Origin: Parus major
Lineage: Eukaryota > Chordata > Aves > Passeriformes > Paridae
DNA length: 64,000 nucleotides
Assembly: GCF_001522545.3 (NCBI RefSeq)
Contig: NC_031799.1
Coordinates: 47,249,929-47,313,928 of the forward strand
Direction: 5' to 3'
Positions 10,901-23,909 of this stretch are shown in pieces (position 1 is the first letter of the stretch; every line of letters starts with the position of its first letter). The position numbers were made by a program, and so were the translations under genes. The notes beneath the pieces were generated by a model. That model searched no databases. It had not been told where the DNA came from and was given only the letters and a program-made list of their open reading frames with translations.

Positions 10901-11870
10901 CTTGCTAAACTATACCCCAACAGCTAAGCTGGGAGAGTTGAAGTTTTGATATATTAGATGTATTTTTACTAGAACCTATTATGTTTTTTTTTCTTTTCTA
11001 CTGTTTCTGTTTGAGTTTTCTTTTCATGCACTAGTGTACCTTCAATTGATACTTTTTACTTTATTCTTTTTGCATTGTGGAATAGTCCACAAAATTTGAA
11101 TTTTATCTTTCCTCAATGTTTTAGTAGAAGTTCAAAAGGAATTCATAACTCAACTACATAAACACAGACAAAGAATTTCCAATATTTGAAAGAAAGAGAA
11201 AGGACTCTATTTGTAGATATTTCTATCAGGTGTGGGTTTATTTTTTTTCATTTGTGTGGTTGCTGTTTTTTTTTTTAATATATAATTACATATAATCTCA
11301 ATTGGGTTCAGTGGAAACTTTTCCTTTAGGTGTTTCATTGTCCATACTTATACATACATAGAAATTCTTCATAGCAGAGTTTATATTTCAATCATATTTT
11401 CAAACACATACTCGACTTTGTTAAAACAGATTTTCCTTTTATCACAAAATTGTGGTCTGTAACATCTGACGGATGCTTGTCCTTTCTGCCAATCTAAGCC
11501 AAGTCCCTCTTTTTTGCTCTCTTTGATAACTTAGATCTAAGATTACATTGTCATTGTCTTAGCTGATACTGGAGCAAGAATGAGCTCTGAAAGTTAGGCT
11601 GCCATAATGGTCTACTTAGTTAGCAAACACTATGCTTATTTTTCATTAGCAGCTTTCCTGTTCTCTTGTCTGCACTGGTCACAACCATTTTTACAGCCTT
11701 TCTGGAACTCAATTTCTTGTTTCTCCTGTTTTATAGCAGTTTCTGTCTGAAAGAAGGCTCTGTGTGGATGTGGGGAAGGACTTTGTTGTACCAGGAAGCA
11801 GTGTAAGAACAGAATAGTGACTAAATCTTTCTCTCAAACATTATACATAATCAAAGATTAGGCTGAGCTG
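7901..11870. other. Unique AT-rich stretch, no gene seen
   Basis: No transposon or exon recognised. It contains short A/T runs (about 10875-10888 and 11268-11277). A TAATTAGGCAAAA-type segment near 9630-9645 looks like the homeodomain-type motifs common in conserved non-coding DNA, but this is only a visual impression. Confidence 0.6.
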
Positions 11871-12390
11871 GAAGACACAAGGATCATAGAGATAAACTCC
11901 TGGCCCTGTGCAGGAGACTCTGAATCACACCATGTGCCTTAGACCATAGTCCAAGTGCTTCTTGAGCTGTCAGACCTGGTGCTGTGGCCACTTTCCTGGG
12001 GAGCCTGTTCTAGTGCTCTGGTCACCCTCTGGGTGAAGAACCTTCTCTTTATATCCAGCCTAACTTCCTCTGACAGAACTTTGGGCCATTCCCTTGGGTC
12101 CTGTCACTGGTCACGAGAGTGTAGATATCTGTGTCTGCCGCTCCTCTTCCCCTCAAAAGGAAGCTGTAGACTGCAATGAGGTCTCTCCTCAGTCTTCTCT
12201 AGTCTGAGCAGACCAAGTGACCTCAGGCACTCCTCATATGGGTTCCCCTCACAGCCCTTCACCATCTTTGTTGCCCCCCTTTGGACACTCTATTAACAGC
12301 TTAATGTCTTTCTTTGTGTGGCACCCAGACCCGCCCCAGCACTCAAGGTGAGGCTGCCCCAGTGCAGAGCAGAGCAGGACAATCCCATAA
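11871..12390 (-). mobile_element. CR1 copy C, 5'-truncated 3' end, antisense
   Basis: The reverse complement reads from the C-terminal ORF2 region (GGGATTGTCCTGCTCTGCTC at about 12390) to a CR1 3' UTR ending near 11871. Against copy A it shows only about seven differences over roughly 395 bases (12390 down to about 12000). The remaining 125 bases carry more than twenty differences. The element is 5'-truncated, the normal outcome of incomplete reverse transcription. Its coding remnant corresponds to the C-terminal ORF2 region and is not functional. Confidence 0.88.
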
Positions 12391-14927
12391 GGCTAGGGAC
12401 CTAATCTTTCAGAAGACAAAGGCTCAGAAAGCAGAACAAAATTACCCTGTGTCACTTTTTCATTTGGATCTTATGCATTTAACCAATTTTAAACCATTGT
12501 TTAACCAATCAAGTAGTTTTACTGACCAAAACGACATTTTGTTTATGCTGCCTAATCAGAATATTGGCATGATTTCAGTGGCTGCTCTGTTTGTTTGAAC
12601 AAAAAGTTATGTTTTCTAAATCCATTCTTGAAGTTAAATTCCATATTTCTTGCTTTCTTCTCTTTGAAATCACTCAACAAGGAATACTGTTTCTGAAGGT
12701 ACATGTTTTTGCAAGTGAACAAAGCTATGTGTGAGAAATGCAAGAAAGCATTGATTAACATATTCGGAAACTTATTCTTGGAATTTCTGGGATATAAACA
12801 CTTCCCAAATGGTTTGCTTCACTGTTTTATTAAGAATTCATGAAAACTTTTTCACATTTACTTCCCACACTTCCACATCATGGTATTTTGCTCTGCCTGT
12901 ATCTTCTACAGATGTATCAATTGGACTCTGCATGGAATTTCAAAATGCGATATTCAGACACTTCATTAAATATAGATTATTCACATATTGCTGCTTAAGG
13001 AAATAGCATATACTCATTAGAAATGTTTAACAAATCCAGTTAAAATAAGAAATGCTTGGTGGATGAATGTTATGTGGCTTGTAACATACATATCTGTCAT
13101 ACATATCTTTCAGCTTCCCAGAAATGGACTGGTTATTACAGATGAAAAAAATGTTGAATTTAAAACAAAGTTATTGTACTCTTTTTATGCAATTTTTGGT
13201 GAGCAGACTCACCATAATTTGTGGCCTCAATCTCCAGCTACTCTGTCTGTGCCTCTCAGTGCATTGGGAAGAACTAATGTAGAGTCTATATCCAGACTCT
13301 GCATTCTTTGATCTGCTAAGCTTTTAGTCTTCTCCTAGCAACAGGAATATGAAGGTTCTCTACAAAATAAAATTAAATATAAAATATTTTTTCAATTGAG
13401 GTATCCTATATTTTTCCACTTTGCTATCTTTTAATTTTAATTTAAAATTCCAAGTTGATGTCAGGGAATGACATGTTTTCTTGGACTGGAAACAATGTTT
13501 TAGTTTTTAAAATTAGACTAAATTCAAGCAAACATACCAGAGTGAGACTGTGGAGCCCATTTATATCAAAGGAAGTTTTATTTATTTTCTTACTTGCTTG
13601 CTTTTTCATGTGTTTAAATATTTTCCACATACATCTGTAGGCTACTGGGAAATGACAAGATAAGTAGGATATATGGGCGGGCAAAACCATGCTATCACAA
13701 AGCTGATATGCAAGTCTGGCTTGTGTTACCAGACTCTTGCTGTAGTGCTGTGCACAGATGTGCATTCTGTGGACTTGTTGTGAGGGCTGAAGACTTTCCA
13801 AACCTCAAGTGCAGGCTCTCCCCCATATGCCTCACATCCCAGCATTTTTCACAAAGAGAGATGTGCTGAATGAGGTGCTGTGTAATCTTATGGAATCTCT
13901 TAGTCAAGTCCTATAAATTATGAGGAAATTGAAAGGCCTCAGGATGCAATTCTATTTTTAAATTTTAAAAATTTATTCTTCTTTGCTTTTTAAAAAACCA
14001 TCGCGTACTTGCAAGAGAGGAACATGCAAAGACAGTTGTTTACTACTATAAAGCCTGTTAGTTTGTTCATTCCTTTATTGTTGCACAAATATACCACTTC
14101 AAATATAGCAGGAAAGAAAGCAAAAGATTCAAAAAGAAGAAAGAATTGCTCAGATTTTTTTTTGTTTGTTTTTGTTTTTGTTTCCTTCCTTTTACTCTTG
14201 AGCATGTGAGAGTTTTAGTCTACACTAGTGTTCTGAATACACAGTTTTCGGCAGAGTAAGGTGTGAAAATAAGGCACACATTTGCAAGGGGCTAAAACTA
14301 AATCACTTAATAATAGCTTTCTATTGAATTGCAGAGGCACTGTGACATAAAGACATTCTGCTGCCAACAGTAAGCAGACAACTTGTGCAGCTCGTAGTTC
14401 AGGGATGCCACAGTCCCCACACGCATCAAGTTCATAGAAGCAGAGGTTAGAAACAGACACTTCATCAAGGACAACTTGTTTTCTCCACACATTACTTTGG
14501 AAGTCCAGGCTGCACTTTGTCCTCATCTGGGTTCAGTGGTTTTCAACAACTCCATTACTCTGCCATGAGTGATAAAGACAGTTTGTTCTGCTGATGTACT
14601 GCTTTTTGTTTTGTGTAAGTGCACATACAAAGCTTTCATACAATTTATGTTCTTTAATTGTAAAAAAGGGCTTGTGATTAAATGTGAGAGGCAACAAGCC
14701 TCCTCATGTCACCACTGAGTAGCTAAGGTCATTCAGATGACAGCAAAGACTACTTACAACATAGGAAATCTATAACCCTTTTGGAAGTATTCCGAAGTAC
14801 AAATATTCATGTGAAAATGTTATTCATTGTATATTTTCTTAACAAACAAGGACACTTTCCCAAGGTCATTTTAGTGGTAATAAGAAGTATGTTTTTCAGT
14901 TGGAGAACTAAATATTTTTAAAATCTG

Positions 14928-14967
<40 letters not shown>

Positions 14968-15827
14968 CCATTAACACACTGAGTATCCCCTTCCCTCTCA
15001 CCACAAAAATGTGGAAAAACCTCAAGACCCAAAAGCTAAGTTAACTCTAGTATTTCCTTGGAGGAAAGGAGAGAGGGGCATATCAGAGCATTACTATGGC
15101 TCTGTTGCTAAATATTTCAGGATGCATTTTTCTTCGGTTAAATCGGCCTGGTTTCCTGGTTACCTGAATTTTTTGCGTCATCCAGAAAGCCTGTTTTGGT
15201 TGCACTTGTCTGGGACCGTAATGCAAGCAAATAAGCACAAGAGCTGCCTTGTGCTTTCTAAATTTACAAGTATACTGCAATGTTCTTTCTTTCTGAAGGA
15301 GTGAAACCTAATTTTCTGATTCATAGGATTCACAGAATTCTCATGATGGTCATGCCCAGGAGATAATTCATCCTTTGTGAGGTATCATATACTTTCCATC
15401 AGTGGAAAGAAACTGGAAGACAATTGTATTTAAAAGGCTTATTTATTTTCTTTCTCATTAAACTGGTGATTTTTTTTAACAGTCAGAATAGCCTCAACTT
15501 ACAGTAGGAATGGATGACATAGACCCCTGCAGTGGATGTATAAATATATGGGTGTGTGCTTAAACATGTATGTGTACGTGCATATGCATACAAACACACA
15601 GATATAGGCACAAAAGAAGTGGGAAAGAGAAATGTTTTTTGAAGAAGGAAAACAAGCACGTCAAGGGGATTTCAAAGCTTGCAAAGGTGCTGTCAGTTGG
15701 AGAGCGTGATGTTATTTTTCCATATGTGATTTACTGAGGATTAGAAAAATAATCCTGTAACAAGGATTAGATGCTAAACAACTGAAATGAAAAGAGAGGA
15801 AGAAATAATCCTGACAGACCACTTTTA
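12391..15827. other. Unique AT-rich stretch, no gene seen
   Basis: No exon or transposon recognised. It includes AT-rich palindromic text near 13955-13975 and a TTTGTTTG-type run at 14157-14185. It also contains a TA dinucleotide array listed separately. Confidence 0.6.
14931..14962. repeat. (TA)n microsatellite, about 16 units
   Basis: An uninterrupted TATA run across 14931-14962 that ends in TGTATAT. Such arrays vary in length and can extrude cruciforms. Confidence 0.95.
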
Positions 15828-16428
15828 TGTAGACGACAAGCTGCATCCACACCTGTGGTGTCCCACCCTTAAGGGAAAGCAAGCACCAAAGATTCACAGA
15901 TCCTCAGGGTTGAAATTAATGACAAAAATCAGAGGGTCTGCAGAAGCTTGAGAAGTTTTATTAGTAAATAACACACTTGGCGTGGAAATCGGCATGTTAG
16001 TCCCTGATCCTAATACAATCACACAGCAGTGGGTTTTGGATCAAGGACTAGGGTGAGAAGTGAGAGAGGCAGAGAGAGAGAGAGGGAGGAATTAGAGAAG
16101 GGGAGAGAGAAAAATAAGAAAGAGCGAAAAAGAGAACAACAGTCCTGGTTTCAGCGTAGATCCATCTGATGAGCTGTCTGGCCTGCACAAAGGTGTTTGT
16201 CATAGGAAGGTGCTGCCCTACCTGTTTATGGGCCCCTTTCCCCACATCCTGTTCTTTCTCCCAGCTTGTTATTACCATCAATCTCTGTCTGCTTTTGTCA
16301 ACAGTCCTCAGCTGGCTTGACAGCTGGCTATTGGTGTTTGAGACCTACACATTAGCCCCTTATCTTTTGGGCTTCTATACCACTCTCCTGTCTGATCTTC
16401 TGCTGATTCCTGTACAATCTGTATCACA
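15828..16428 (-). mobile_element. LTR-like element, antisense
   Basis: On the - strand there is an AATAAA at 15957-15962, followed by about 130 bases that end in TCTACA at 15828, consistent with R/U5 ending in CA. Upstream on the - strand is a GA-rich (+ strand) block at 16060-16135, then mixed sequence to a possible TGTGATACAG start near 16428. The arrangement resembles the antisense LTR at 44754-45540. No target duplication was found, and the outer limits are guesses. It could instead be unique sequence with a chance poly(A) motif. Confidence 0.4.
16060..16135. repeat. GA-rich tract
   Basis: Purine-rich sequence with a short (GA)n core at about 16069-16083, continuing as GGGAGG- and GAGAGA-type text. 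It lies inside the LTR-like element. Confidence 0.85.
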
Positions 16429-18615
16429 TTGCCAGTTTGCAGTTTCATATGGTGATTTATGAAGCGGCTGGAGATCTCCCAGAAGGAAACCCTGAGTGTT
16501 ATTAAATTTGTTGATCTAGTTTGGCCCGCTTCATTCTTTGCCTCAGATTCATCACAGCAGCAGATTCATGCTACACTGCAGCATGTCCCCTGAAGACTTG
16601 GGGAATATTCAAGAGATAGAGAGAAGAATGGTGAAGCTTTGTTCTCTCCTCACTCTTGACCTCAGTGGGCTCAAACCCAAGTTTAATTTCCTACAGGAGC
16701 AATTTCCTGTTTTTCATACATTCTATATGGACTTGTGTCATCCTAAGTTCTCTCATTCATTCAGAGAAATTACCTTTATTTCAAGTACTTCCTTTGGTAG
16801 AAAATTCTTTCCTTTACTTTAATTGCAAACAAAATTTTCTTTGATTGGAGCAATGTCTTTACAAATAATTTTGAGGACATCTGAAACATTCAGTCTTCTC
16901 ACTGATAACTTCACTATCAGCATTTTTCTAAGGCATAAGAAATTTACGGACAGTATTACCAGCATCCTTATGTGGAGTACCTTGAGAAGATATTCCAGTC
17001 ACATATTACTGAAGAACTTTACTCAGATGAATCTTTTACCTTTACTGAGAGAAATGAAGAACATACCAAGGAGTTTTGGCCCTCTTTAAGAGGTTACAAC
17101 TCCCTCGTGGACTGAGCAAAAGAACGAACAGGATATTGTTAATTATTCATTTAAAACTCTGTCTTCTACACAGTACTGAAGAACATGATCATTGCAAGCA
17201 AGGTGAATATATATATATACATATTCTGACTGGAAACCAGTGCAGCTGTCTGCACATCAGGTAATAAAATCAGATATCATAAATACAAGAGCGATGATTG
17301 TATGTTTGCTACAGGAGCTCATCTAGAAGTCAAGTAGAGGCTACTTTGCTTTCTCGGAACATTGTAGTTTTTAGATCTCTAATTGAATGCTCTTGAATAA
17401 AACTTGAACTGATGAAAGGAAAAAGCTCCAACACCGATACATTACATGAAAAAAAAATGTAATTGTGCAATTGAAGTCCACACTGAAATTCCAGGAATGC
17501 AGCACATTGGCTAGGCTTTTCTGCATGGGGACCTTACCCATACAGGTTCTTACTCTGTGTTTCTCTGTTTTGAGGGCTCTTTGTGTGTTTGAACTTCTCC
17601 CAGGATTACTCAGCAACTACTTTTCATGGTCTTATCAGTAAGTAAGTAATAGTTGTAACCTTAGCACCGGGAAGTCTAAACAGCCAGTTGCACAGCTGCA
17701 GGGATCAGGACTTCAGAGGATGTTGGAGATATTTCACAGCTGTATTGAAGGACACCAGCTGAGACTGGAATTACTACGGTCAGTTGTGAATGCGTTAGCC
17801 ATGAAAAAAAATTAAAGGACAGGGTGCTTTAGTCATACACATTTGGTATTTCTAAGCTCAGCTTAGAAAAACATCATTCACTTCTGAAGACGTAAGCATT
17901 TCTTCCATTATGCTTTTAAAAATTCAAACAAATTTAATTAAGCTTTTTTTCTATTATACTTCCCTCAGTACCAGGAAAATAAAAATCTGCTTCATTATCA
18001 CTAAAGAGAGTACTATTGTTTGGTATGGAAAAAAAATGCAGTCTGGTTCAAGGGAAAATAGCACAGTTTTTGCAACTTGACCTGTGTTTTGATTATATCC
18101 TGTTAACCTTGGGCATTTCAGAAGCATAGCAATAGCAGTATCGACAGTGTCACTTGTCATTTTGCTGTGTTCTGAGGTAAAAGTCTTTAATGTGCCACTG
18201 TGTAGGTTTAAAAAACAAAGTGTGTAGGTTTGAAACACTTACTGAAACCGTGGCTTGTGCCAAGCCAAGACTCTCAGGTTTAAGAGAAAATGTGATCTAG
18301 CCTCTACAGGCATAAACAAGCTATTGAAGAAAATAGTTTGGAGTTGCCTAAAGCCTGGCAGGGTGAGAGTTAACACAGTAAATTAAACAAGGAATAAACT
18401 TAAAAAAAGACAGAGATTACATTAGTAATTTATGCTTGATGGGTAAAAAAACAGAATTGAGAACTGAATGTGAAAGCTTGAAAGAAAGTTATTTACTTAA
18501 CTTTTTAAAACTAGAATAATTCTTTCAGAGTAACAATTAAATTGGAAGTATTTGTAAATCTTTACCATACTCACAGTGTACATGTCAACATTATGGATAT
18601 GGCCAGAGATTTTCT

Positions 18616-18635
18616 TTTATTTATTTATTTATTTT
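18616..18635. repeat. (TTTA)n tetranucleotide run
   Basis: Five near-perfect TTTA units followed by a C run. Confidence 0.85.
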
Positions 18636-19043
18636 AAACCCCCCCAACAATAATAAGTAAAGAAAACAAAATTAATTAAAAAATCTTTATTTGCTTTTGT
18701 TTATTTTGCTCTCAGTTTGTGTTTCAGGAAATGAGCAGACTTTTTGTGAGGTGGGCTGGGAGGTCAGAGAGGGTGATGATTTTGATTTATGTTTCAGGCT
18801 TTGGTTTGATATTTGGGAATATTTTCCCATCTTTCAGGAAAGCAGACAGCTCTGAGTAATTTACTTGACGTATTTGTACTATTGAGATTTGAGCATATTA
18901 TCTTGGTGTGTATAAACATGATTCATTTGAGGAACCTATTACTGACAACAGTCATTAGCAGTAATCAGGAAAGCTGCTCTTCTACTTGTGATAAAATTGC
19001 ACACCTATAACAGACTGATTCAACACATTTTCAGACAAAGATA

Positions 19044-19086
19044 CCTGAAAATATGGACTATGAAAATATGGACCTGAAAATATGGA
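19044..19086. repeat. Short tandem repeat, three copies of about 16 bp
   Basis: The core TGAAAATATGGA occurs three times in a row, separated by CTA or CC. Confidence 0.85.
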
Positions 19087-19760
19087 AAATCGTTTTACTA
19101 TTGATTTCTTAGGAAGAATATCAGACACTTTGCTAATGGTGGTAGCTTAAAGTCTTACACAGATTTTGACGGCAATTCTGAAGGTATTGACTTTACTACC
19201 TAAGCTTGTCATCTGGGCCTTTAATGAGGTACATCTATTGAAAACAGACCAGGCAGGGGTCACTGTAAAACCTGCTTTAAATTGCTCATAGGTTTGTTTG
19301 ATTTTAAAATCTATTTCCATCCACTGTAGATGTAGTTGGGCTGAAAAAATTCCTTCATAGCTGGAAAATGCTGATGATTCTTGGAGAATGTAATTCAGTG
19401 TATTTACCATCAACATTTTACTGAGAATTTGTTTAATTTAAACATGTTTAAAAGATAGTGAAAATTCTGCTAGAAGAAAACATTTTTCAAGTCAGTCTCT
19501 GAGGTCTGCTTTCCATCTCTGAACAGTACTGTGGTGTTTCCTGCTACAAACACTGAAAACTGTGTGTCAATGCCAACATGCCACAAGGGAAATGCAGCTC
19601 TACTCTACCTCACTCTACCTTGTTGTAGAGTGAAAGTAGTGTCTGACCAAAAAAACTATTGATTCCATGTATTTCCAACTCACATGAGAAACAATAGGAA
19701 CCAATGTGCTGTTCAGAGAGAAACATACCTTTCTATTCCTATTTTCTTTTATTTTTTTAT

Positions 19761-19797
19761 CCCCTTCCCTTCCCTTCCCTTCCCTTCCCTTCCCTTC
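19761..19797. repeat. (CCCTT)n pentanucleotide repeat, left edge of gap
   Basis: About seven perfect CCCTT units run straight into the unsequenced bases. The right flank of the gap (20088-20101) is also pure pyrimidine, so the tract probably continues through the gap. Confidence 0.95.
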
Positions 19798-20087
19798 NNN
19801 NNNNNNNNNNNNNNNNNNNNNNNNNNNNNNNNNNNNNNNNNNNNNNNNNNNNNNNNNNNNNNNNNNNNNNNNNNNNNNNNNNNNNNNNNNNNNNNNNNNN
19901 NNNNNNNNNNNNNNNNNNNNNNNNNNNNNNNNNNNNNNNNNNNNNNNNNNNNNNNNNNNNNNNNNNNNNNNNNNNNNNNNNNNNNNNNNNNNNNNNNNNN
20001 NNNNNNNNNNNNNNNNNNNNNNNNNNNNNNNNNNNNNNNNNNNNNNNNNNNNNNNNNNNNNNNNNNNNNNNNNNNNNNNNNNNNNNN
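19798..20087. other. Assembly gap, 290 N
   Basis: Unknown bases. Any reading frame drawn across this interval is an artefact. The true length may differ from 290. Confidence 0.99.
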
Positions 20088-21130
20088 TTTTTTCTTTTCC
20101 CTGTTAGGACTGTTGCTGCTGTCTCTCTTAGCAGTGGCAATTGTCACAAGAAAGAGCCTTTATTTACTCTATTATTTTAAAATTTATTATAGCTGTGAAT
20201 ACTGCTCTACTTTCATCTTGTAAAGGCTTTTGTTTCAGGGCCAGCCTCAAAACTCATAATCATACCTTTGTTACTTTATATCAGTTTGAAGAGAGAAACT
20301 GCTACCAAATACCCTAGAGAAATGCTGGTACCTACCACGGATTTCTTAAAATAAATCTTTATGTTTATTATTTACTTTTTAATTCATTTGATATGGAAAC
20401 TAACAGTCAAGAAATATTTTAAGGTATCCAATAAACCCTCTATAAAAGAGTTTGCATAACCTGTCAGGTGTTTGTCGGGATAGATATTACAGATGACCCA
20501 CTTGAAAGAGAAAATAGCTGTAAACTTCTGTTTACTTAGGAAACATTTAAGGATAGCAATAACTTATTCCTTGCCAGTCTCCAGGGATTATCGGCTGTTA
20601 AAACTCACAGAATTGAATGAATATCTTTAGGTTGTCCAGCCTCTTGTAAATAGCCAGATGACGTGTATTTTCTTTTTACGAAGTCTCCAGGGGACCATCA
20701 CCACGTGGTATTAGGAACAGAACACATGAGAATGAAGAGACAGCCTGGTCCTGAGAAGTTTATCGACTTCAGCTTTACAGAAAAACAAAAGAAAGAAGAT
20801 AAATGTTGTTATTTTTTATTGTTACAGTAGGGGATTGGGGCAGGGGGAGCAAACATCCACCTGGCATATAAAATCAGTTAACATTTTTCTCTGGGGGTCA
20901 CATCTACTGTCAAGATCCTTACAAATGGCAAATGCCAGGTGAAACACAACCCATGGACTCCTTCCACGCAGTTGTTAGCCAGAACTGGAGGGAGAAGAGC
21001 AACTCCCCTGCTCCAGGGAAATTCACTGAGAGAATTCACCAATAATGACTTTCTAACCTCAAACACCATGACTTTGGGATATTTGTCAAAGTGCTTTTAA
21101 AGGATAGAGCCCAATGAATAAGGGACAGGG

Positions 21131-21161
21131 AAAAAAAAAAAAGAAAAAAAAAGAAAAAAAA
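21131..21161. repeat. A-rich simple repeat
   Basis: Three long A runs separated by single G bases. I see no retrotransposon directly upstream for which it could be a poly(A) tail. Confidence 0.9.
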
Positions 21162-22324
21162 TCCTTTCATTATCTTCTACAATAAGTCTGGAAGTACAGA
21201 GAATTGTAAGCAAAAATTTCCTTCTAGAGTCCTCAGTGACCAAGAAACTTTGGCTTCTCCTCTGGGAAGCAGTCCCATTATGAAGAGAGATGCTAGGAAA
21301 GTAAATACATTATCAGTGCTGATGTATAACTCTGATTAAGATTTTAGGAATACCTAAATAAATTACTCTCATTACAAAACTTCCCATTCTCAAGCTTATA
21401 TATCCTGTTGTTTGTTCTGGATTCTCACTTCTATTTTTTTCAATGTTGCTTTATATAAAAGAACACCACCAACTATTTCTGTTATTGATAATTTTCTATT
21501 GCTGCAAAGCTCTTTGTATTTGTTGCTGTGACATTACTACCCACACAACTGCATTACTGCTATACAGCACAGTCATGTAGAATCTGGAGGAGGAAAAACC
21601 ACTTTTGAAACAGAAGCAAAAAAGATAATGTAGAACAAGCCTGCTGATACCCTGCAGAGTATTTAATTAACAGAATCTATCACTTTGAGAGATAAAGTGA
21701 TTTGATAGAATTCAGGGAGAAAACACCTCGTTTTCAGGGCAGGGATAGTTCCTCATTGACAATCCCACTGTTTTTTTAAATTAGTCTCTCCTAATACCCA
21801 CAGAGAAAAAAAAAAATTAAATTATATATTTAGGACCTCAGAACCCATCAACTGATAAGGGACTTTACAACATATTCCTCTCACACAACAAGACCTTTTC
21901 TGTCAAACTAATAGTTAATACTAAAGGGATTTAATCAGTGCACTGTGATAAATACATGGTGTTTGAAAATAGACTTTGCATGTAAAAACTTCATTCATAC
22001 ACATGCACACATACATGCACACAGCAGAAGTATTCTTTAAACAGATTTTCCATTCCAAGAAATAGGGTATCTGTTTCTATACATTATCCAACTAATTTGT
22101 GCTTCTGAAGATTTTTGTATTGATAAATGTAGTTAGCACCAAACCATGTGTATTCCTGTTGAAATAATAGATAAAGATGGTGGTCAGTTCTTAGAAATTA
22201 ACACCTGCTGAAATAGCTGACCTCTGGACCTTGAAAACAACTGCAAACTTATTGCTCTTCATGGATTTCTCCTTTTCTCATTGAAGTATAGTCAAATTCA
22301 TGTGTGTGCATCAGGTTTGTAAGA

Positions 22325-22353
22325 ATGTTAGCCCAATAAGATGTTAGCCCAAT
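22325..22353. repeat. 16-bp tandem duplication
   Basis: ATGTTAGCCCAAT occurs at 22325-22337 and again at 22341-22353. Confidence 0.85.
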
Positions 22354-23213
22354 CACTGCTGAAGCCAGTGTTTATACAGAGCGGGTAATCCTTTGCCAAG
22401 CAGACAGGCAAGCAAAAAGAAAAAAGCAAACACCAAAATTCATTGAAATGATCCCTGTGAAACCAAACTTACTGTATCCATTTAATCCCAATGTGCGATA
22501 GTTGTAGTATATTCTTTATACTAGTTAGAACTGTGTAATTTGAAAATTAAAAATTCAGTATTATGTTTTCTCTTTCATGTTTTCCTCAGATATGTAAAAA
22601 TGGAGTGGCAAGAACACCATGAACTTTACACACACAATAGTGTTTTTTTTGCTGTTGCTAGGTTCAGAAATAAGGTACCAAAACTGTTATAAAGTATCAC
22701 AGTTAATTTTCTAGAAGCTTAAATAGCTCTGCAGAATTAAACACCATAAACACCTGGAATATTTACTTATATTCCTTTACAGAGATTTTATATTTCTTAA
22801 CACATACACCTATGAATTTCTGGAATGCAATGTCAGCCTCATTGCAGATCTATATTCACATATATATTTAATATTCTTTCCCTCCAAAATGAACAAGTAA
22901 GTTTGTCTGTCAAGATATAAGAGTATCTATCATATGTATCTATGGACTGCTTCAGCACTGAATGTAATAAACTCAACCTCATTATAAGGTTTAAAATATT
23001 GCCAGTAACAGGCCTGCACTATAGCGCGGTTGCCAGGAAATAAAAGTCCTTCATATCTTAGAATCTCACTAGCAGAAGACTCAGATCTCCCACTTTGGAG
23101 ATAGTAAAAACAAATGAACACAGTCTTTTTCAACCAAAAGCAGGTAAAAGCCATGTTCCATCAGGGATGTTTTAAAATTTCTGAGGTTTCCTTCCTGAGA
23201 ATATGGCCAACTG

Positions 23214-23543
23214 TGTTGGTGTCAGGATTAAAAGCAGACTGTCTAGCTCCAAGTAAGAGGGGTCACACATGGGCAGGGTGTCTGGGCACAGTCATAAACA
23301 AGCCACTCACAGCTGGGTGCTTGATGGTGGGTAAAAGACTGACACTGAAGATGGTGGCAAGCATCAGCAGTTTATTATCCCATAGCACAACTTTTTATAC
23401 TTTATATCACATGCATAGCATGTGCTCCTTTTTGAACTATAATTGGCTAACAAACTACCTGCACGCACCTTCTACCCTTTTATAATTGGTCATAAAATTC
23501 TCTGTTTCTCGTTGTAAATGTCAACACACATTCACATTCCACA
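23214..23543 (-). mobile_element. Retroviral LTR, antisense, compact type
   Basis: The - strand reading begins TGTGGAATGTG at 23543 and ends near 23214 at CCAACA. In order it has two CCAAT-type sites (ATAATTGG on the + strand near 23443 and 23485), a TATA region (23392-23408) and AATAAA (23371-23376), only about 25 bases further on. That compact spacing is typical of some retroviral LTRs. A purine tract lies immediately upstream on the - strand, which argues that this is the 3' LTR of a provirus. The family is not assigned. Confidence 0.65.
23371..23408 (-). promoter_or_regulatory. LTR TATA box and poly(A) signal
   Basis: On the - strand a TATAAA-type box within 23392-23408 is followed by AATAAA at 23371-23376. 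Together they mark the U3/R region of the LTR. Confidence 0.5.
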
Positions 23544-23556
23544 CTTCTCTCCCTCA
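23544..23556 (-). other. Polypurine tract before the LTR
   Basis: On the - strand a GAGGGAGAGAAG-type tract directly precedes the TGTGG start of the LTR. In retroviruses this position holds the plus-strand primer. Confidence 0.5.
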
Positions 23557-23905
23557 AAGTTGTTTACCTGTCGTGTTCAAGGACACAGCTGTAACTCATC
23601 AAGGCTGAGGCTGCCTGCAGCCCCATTCCTATTCCCCTACGGGTGCTGACAGCTTTTGTGCCCTCAAACCTTCCTTGGGGCTGCAGCTCTTGGCAAACTG
23701 CCCCTGGGCTGAAGGTAGAGTGGGGACAGCCAAGTCACCAAGCATTCAGAGTTCCCAAGTAGTGTACTCCTGCATGTGAGAAATAATTTAGAGAACTGGG
23801 ATGCAAGTGCAAGTGCATTGACATTGGTCAGTGTTTTGTTGTAAACCAGTTGTCTATCTCAAGTTCAAGTTGTTAATTCTTTCCTTCTTATGCATTAGTT
23901 GTACT
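23557..23905 (-). other. Probable ERV internal sequence upstream of the 3' LTR
   Basis: The sequence is more GC-rich than its surroundings and continues from the polypurine tract. No open frame with a recognised retroviral domain was found. Its outer limit is unclear because another LTR begins close by. Confidence 0.4.
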
Positions 23906-23909
23906 TATC

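Larger units (their letters stand above)
16429..19760. other. Unique AT-rich stretch, no gene seen
   Basis: No gene or transposon recognised. It holds a TTTA tetranucleotide run at 18616-18635 and a small tandem triplication at 19044-19086, listed separately. Confidence 0.6.
20088..23213. other. Unique AT-rich stretch, no gene seen
   Basis: No exon or transposon recognised. It contains an A-rich run at 21131-21161 and a 16-bp tandem duplication at 22325-22353. Confidence 0.6.

Noticed and set aside
19684..20223. Apparent open reading frames on both strands spanning 19684-20223
   Set aside because: They cross 290 unknown bases. The open frame is produced by N, and the flanks are a CCCTT repeat.
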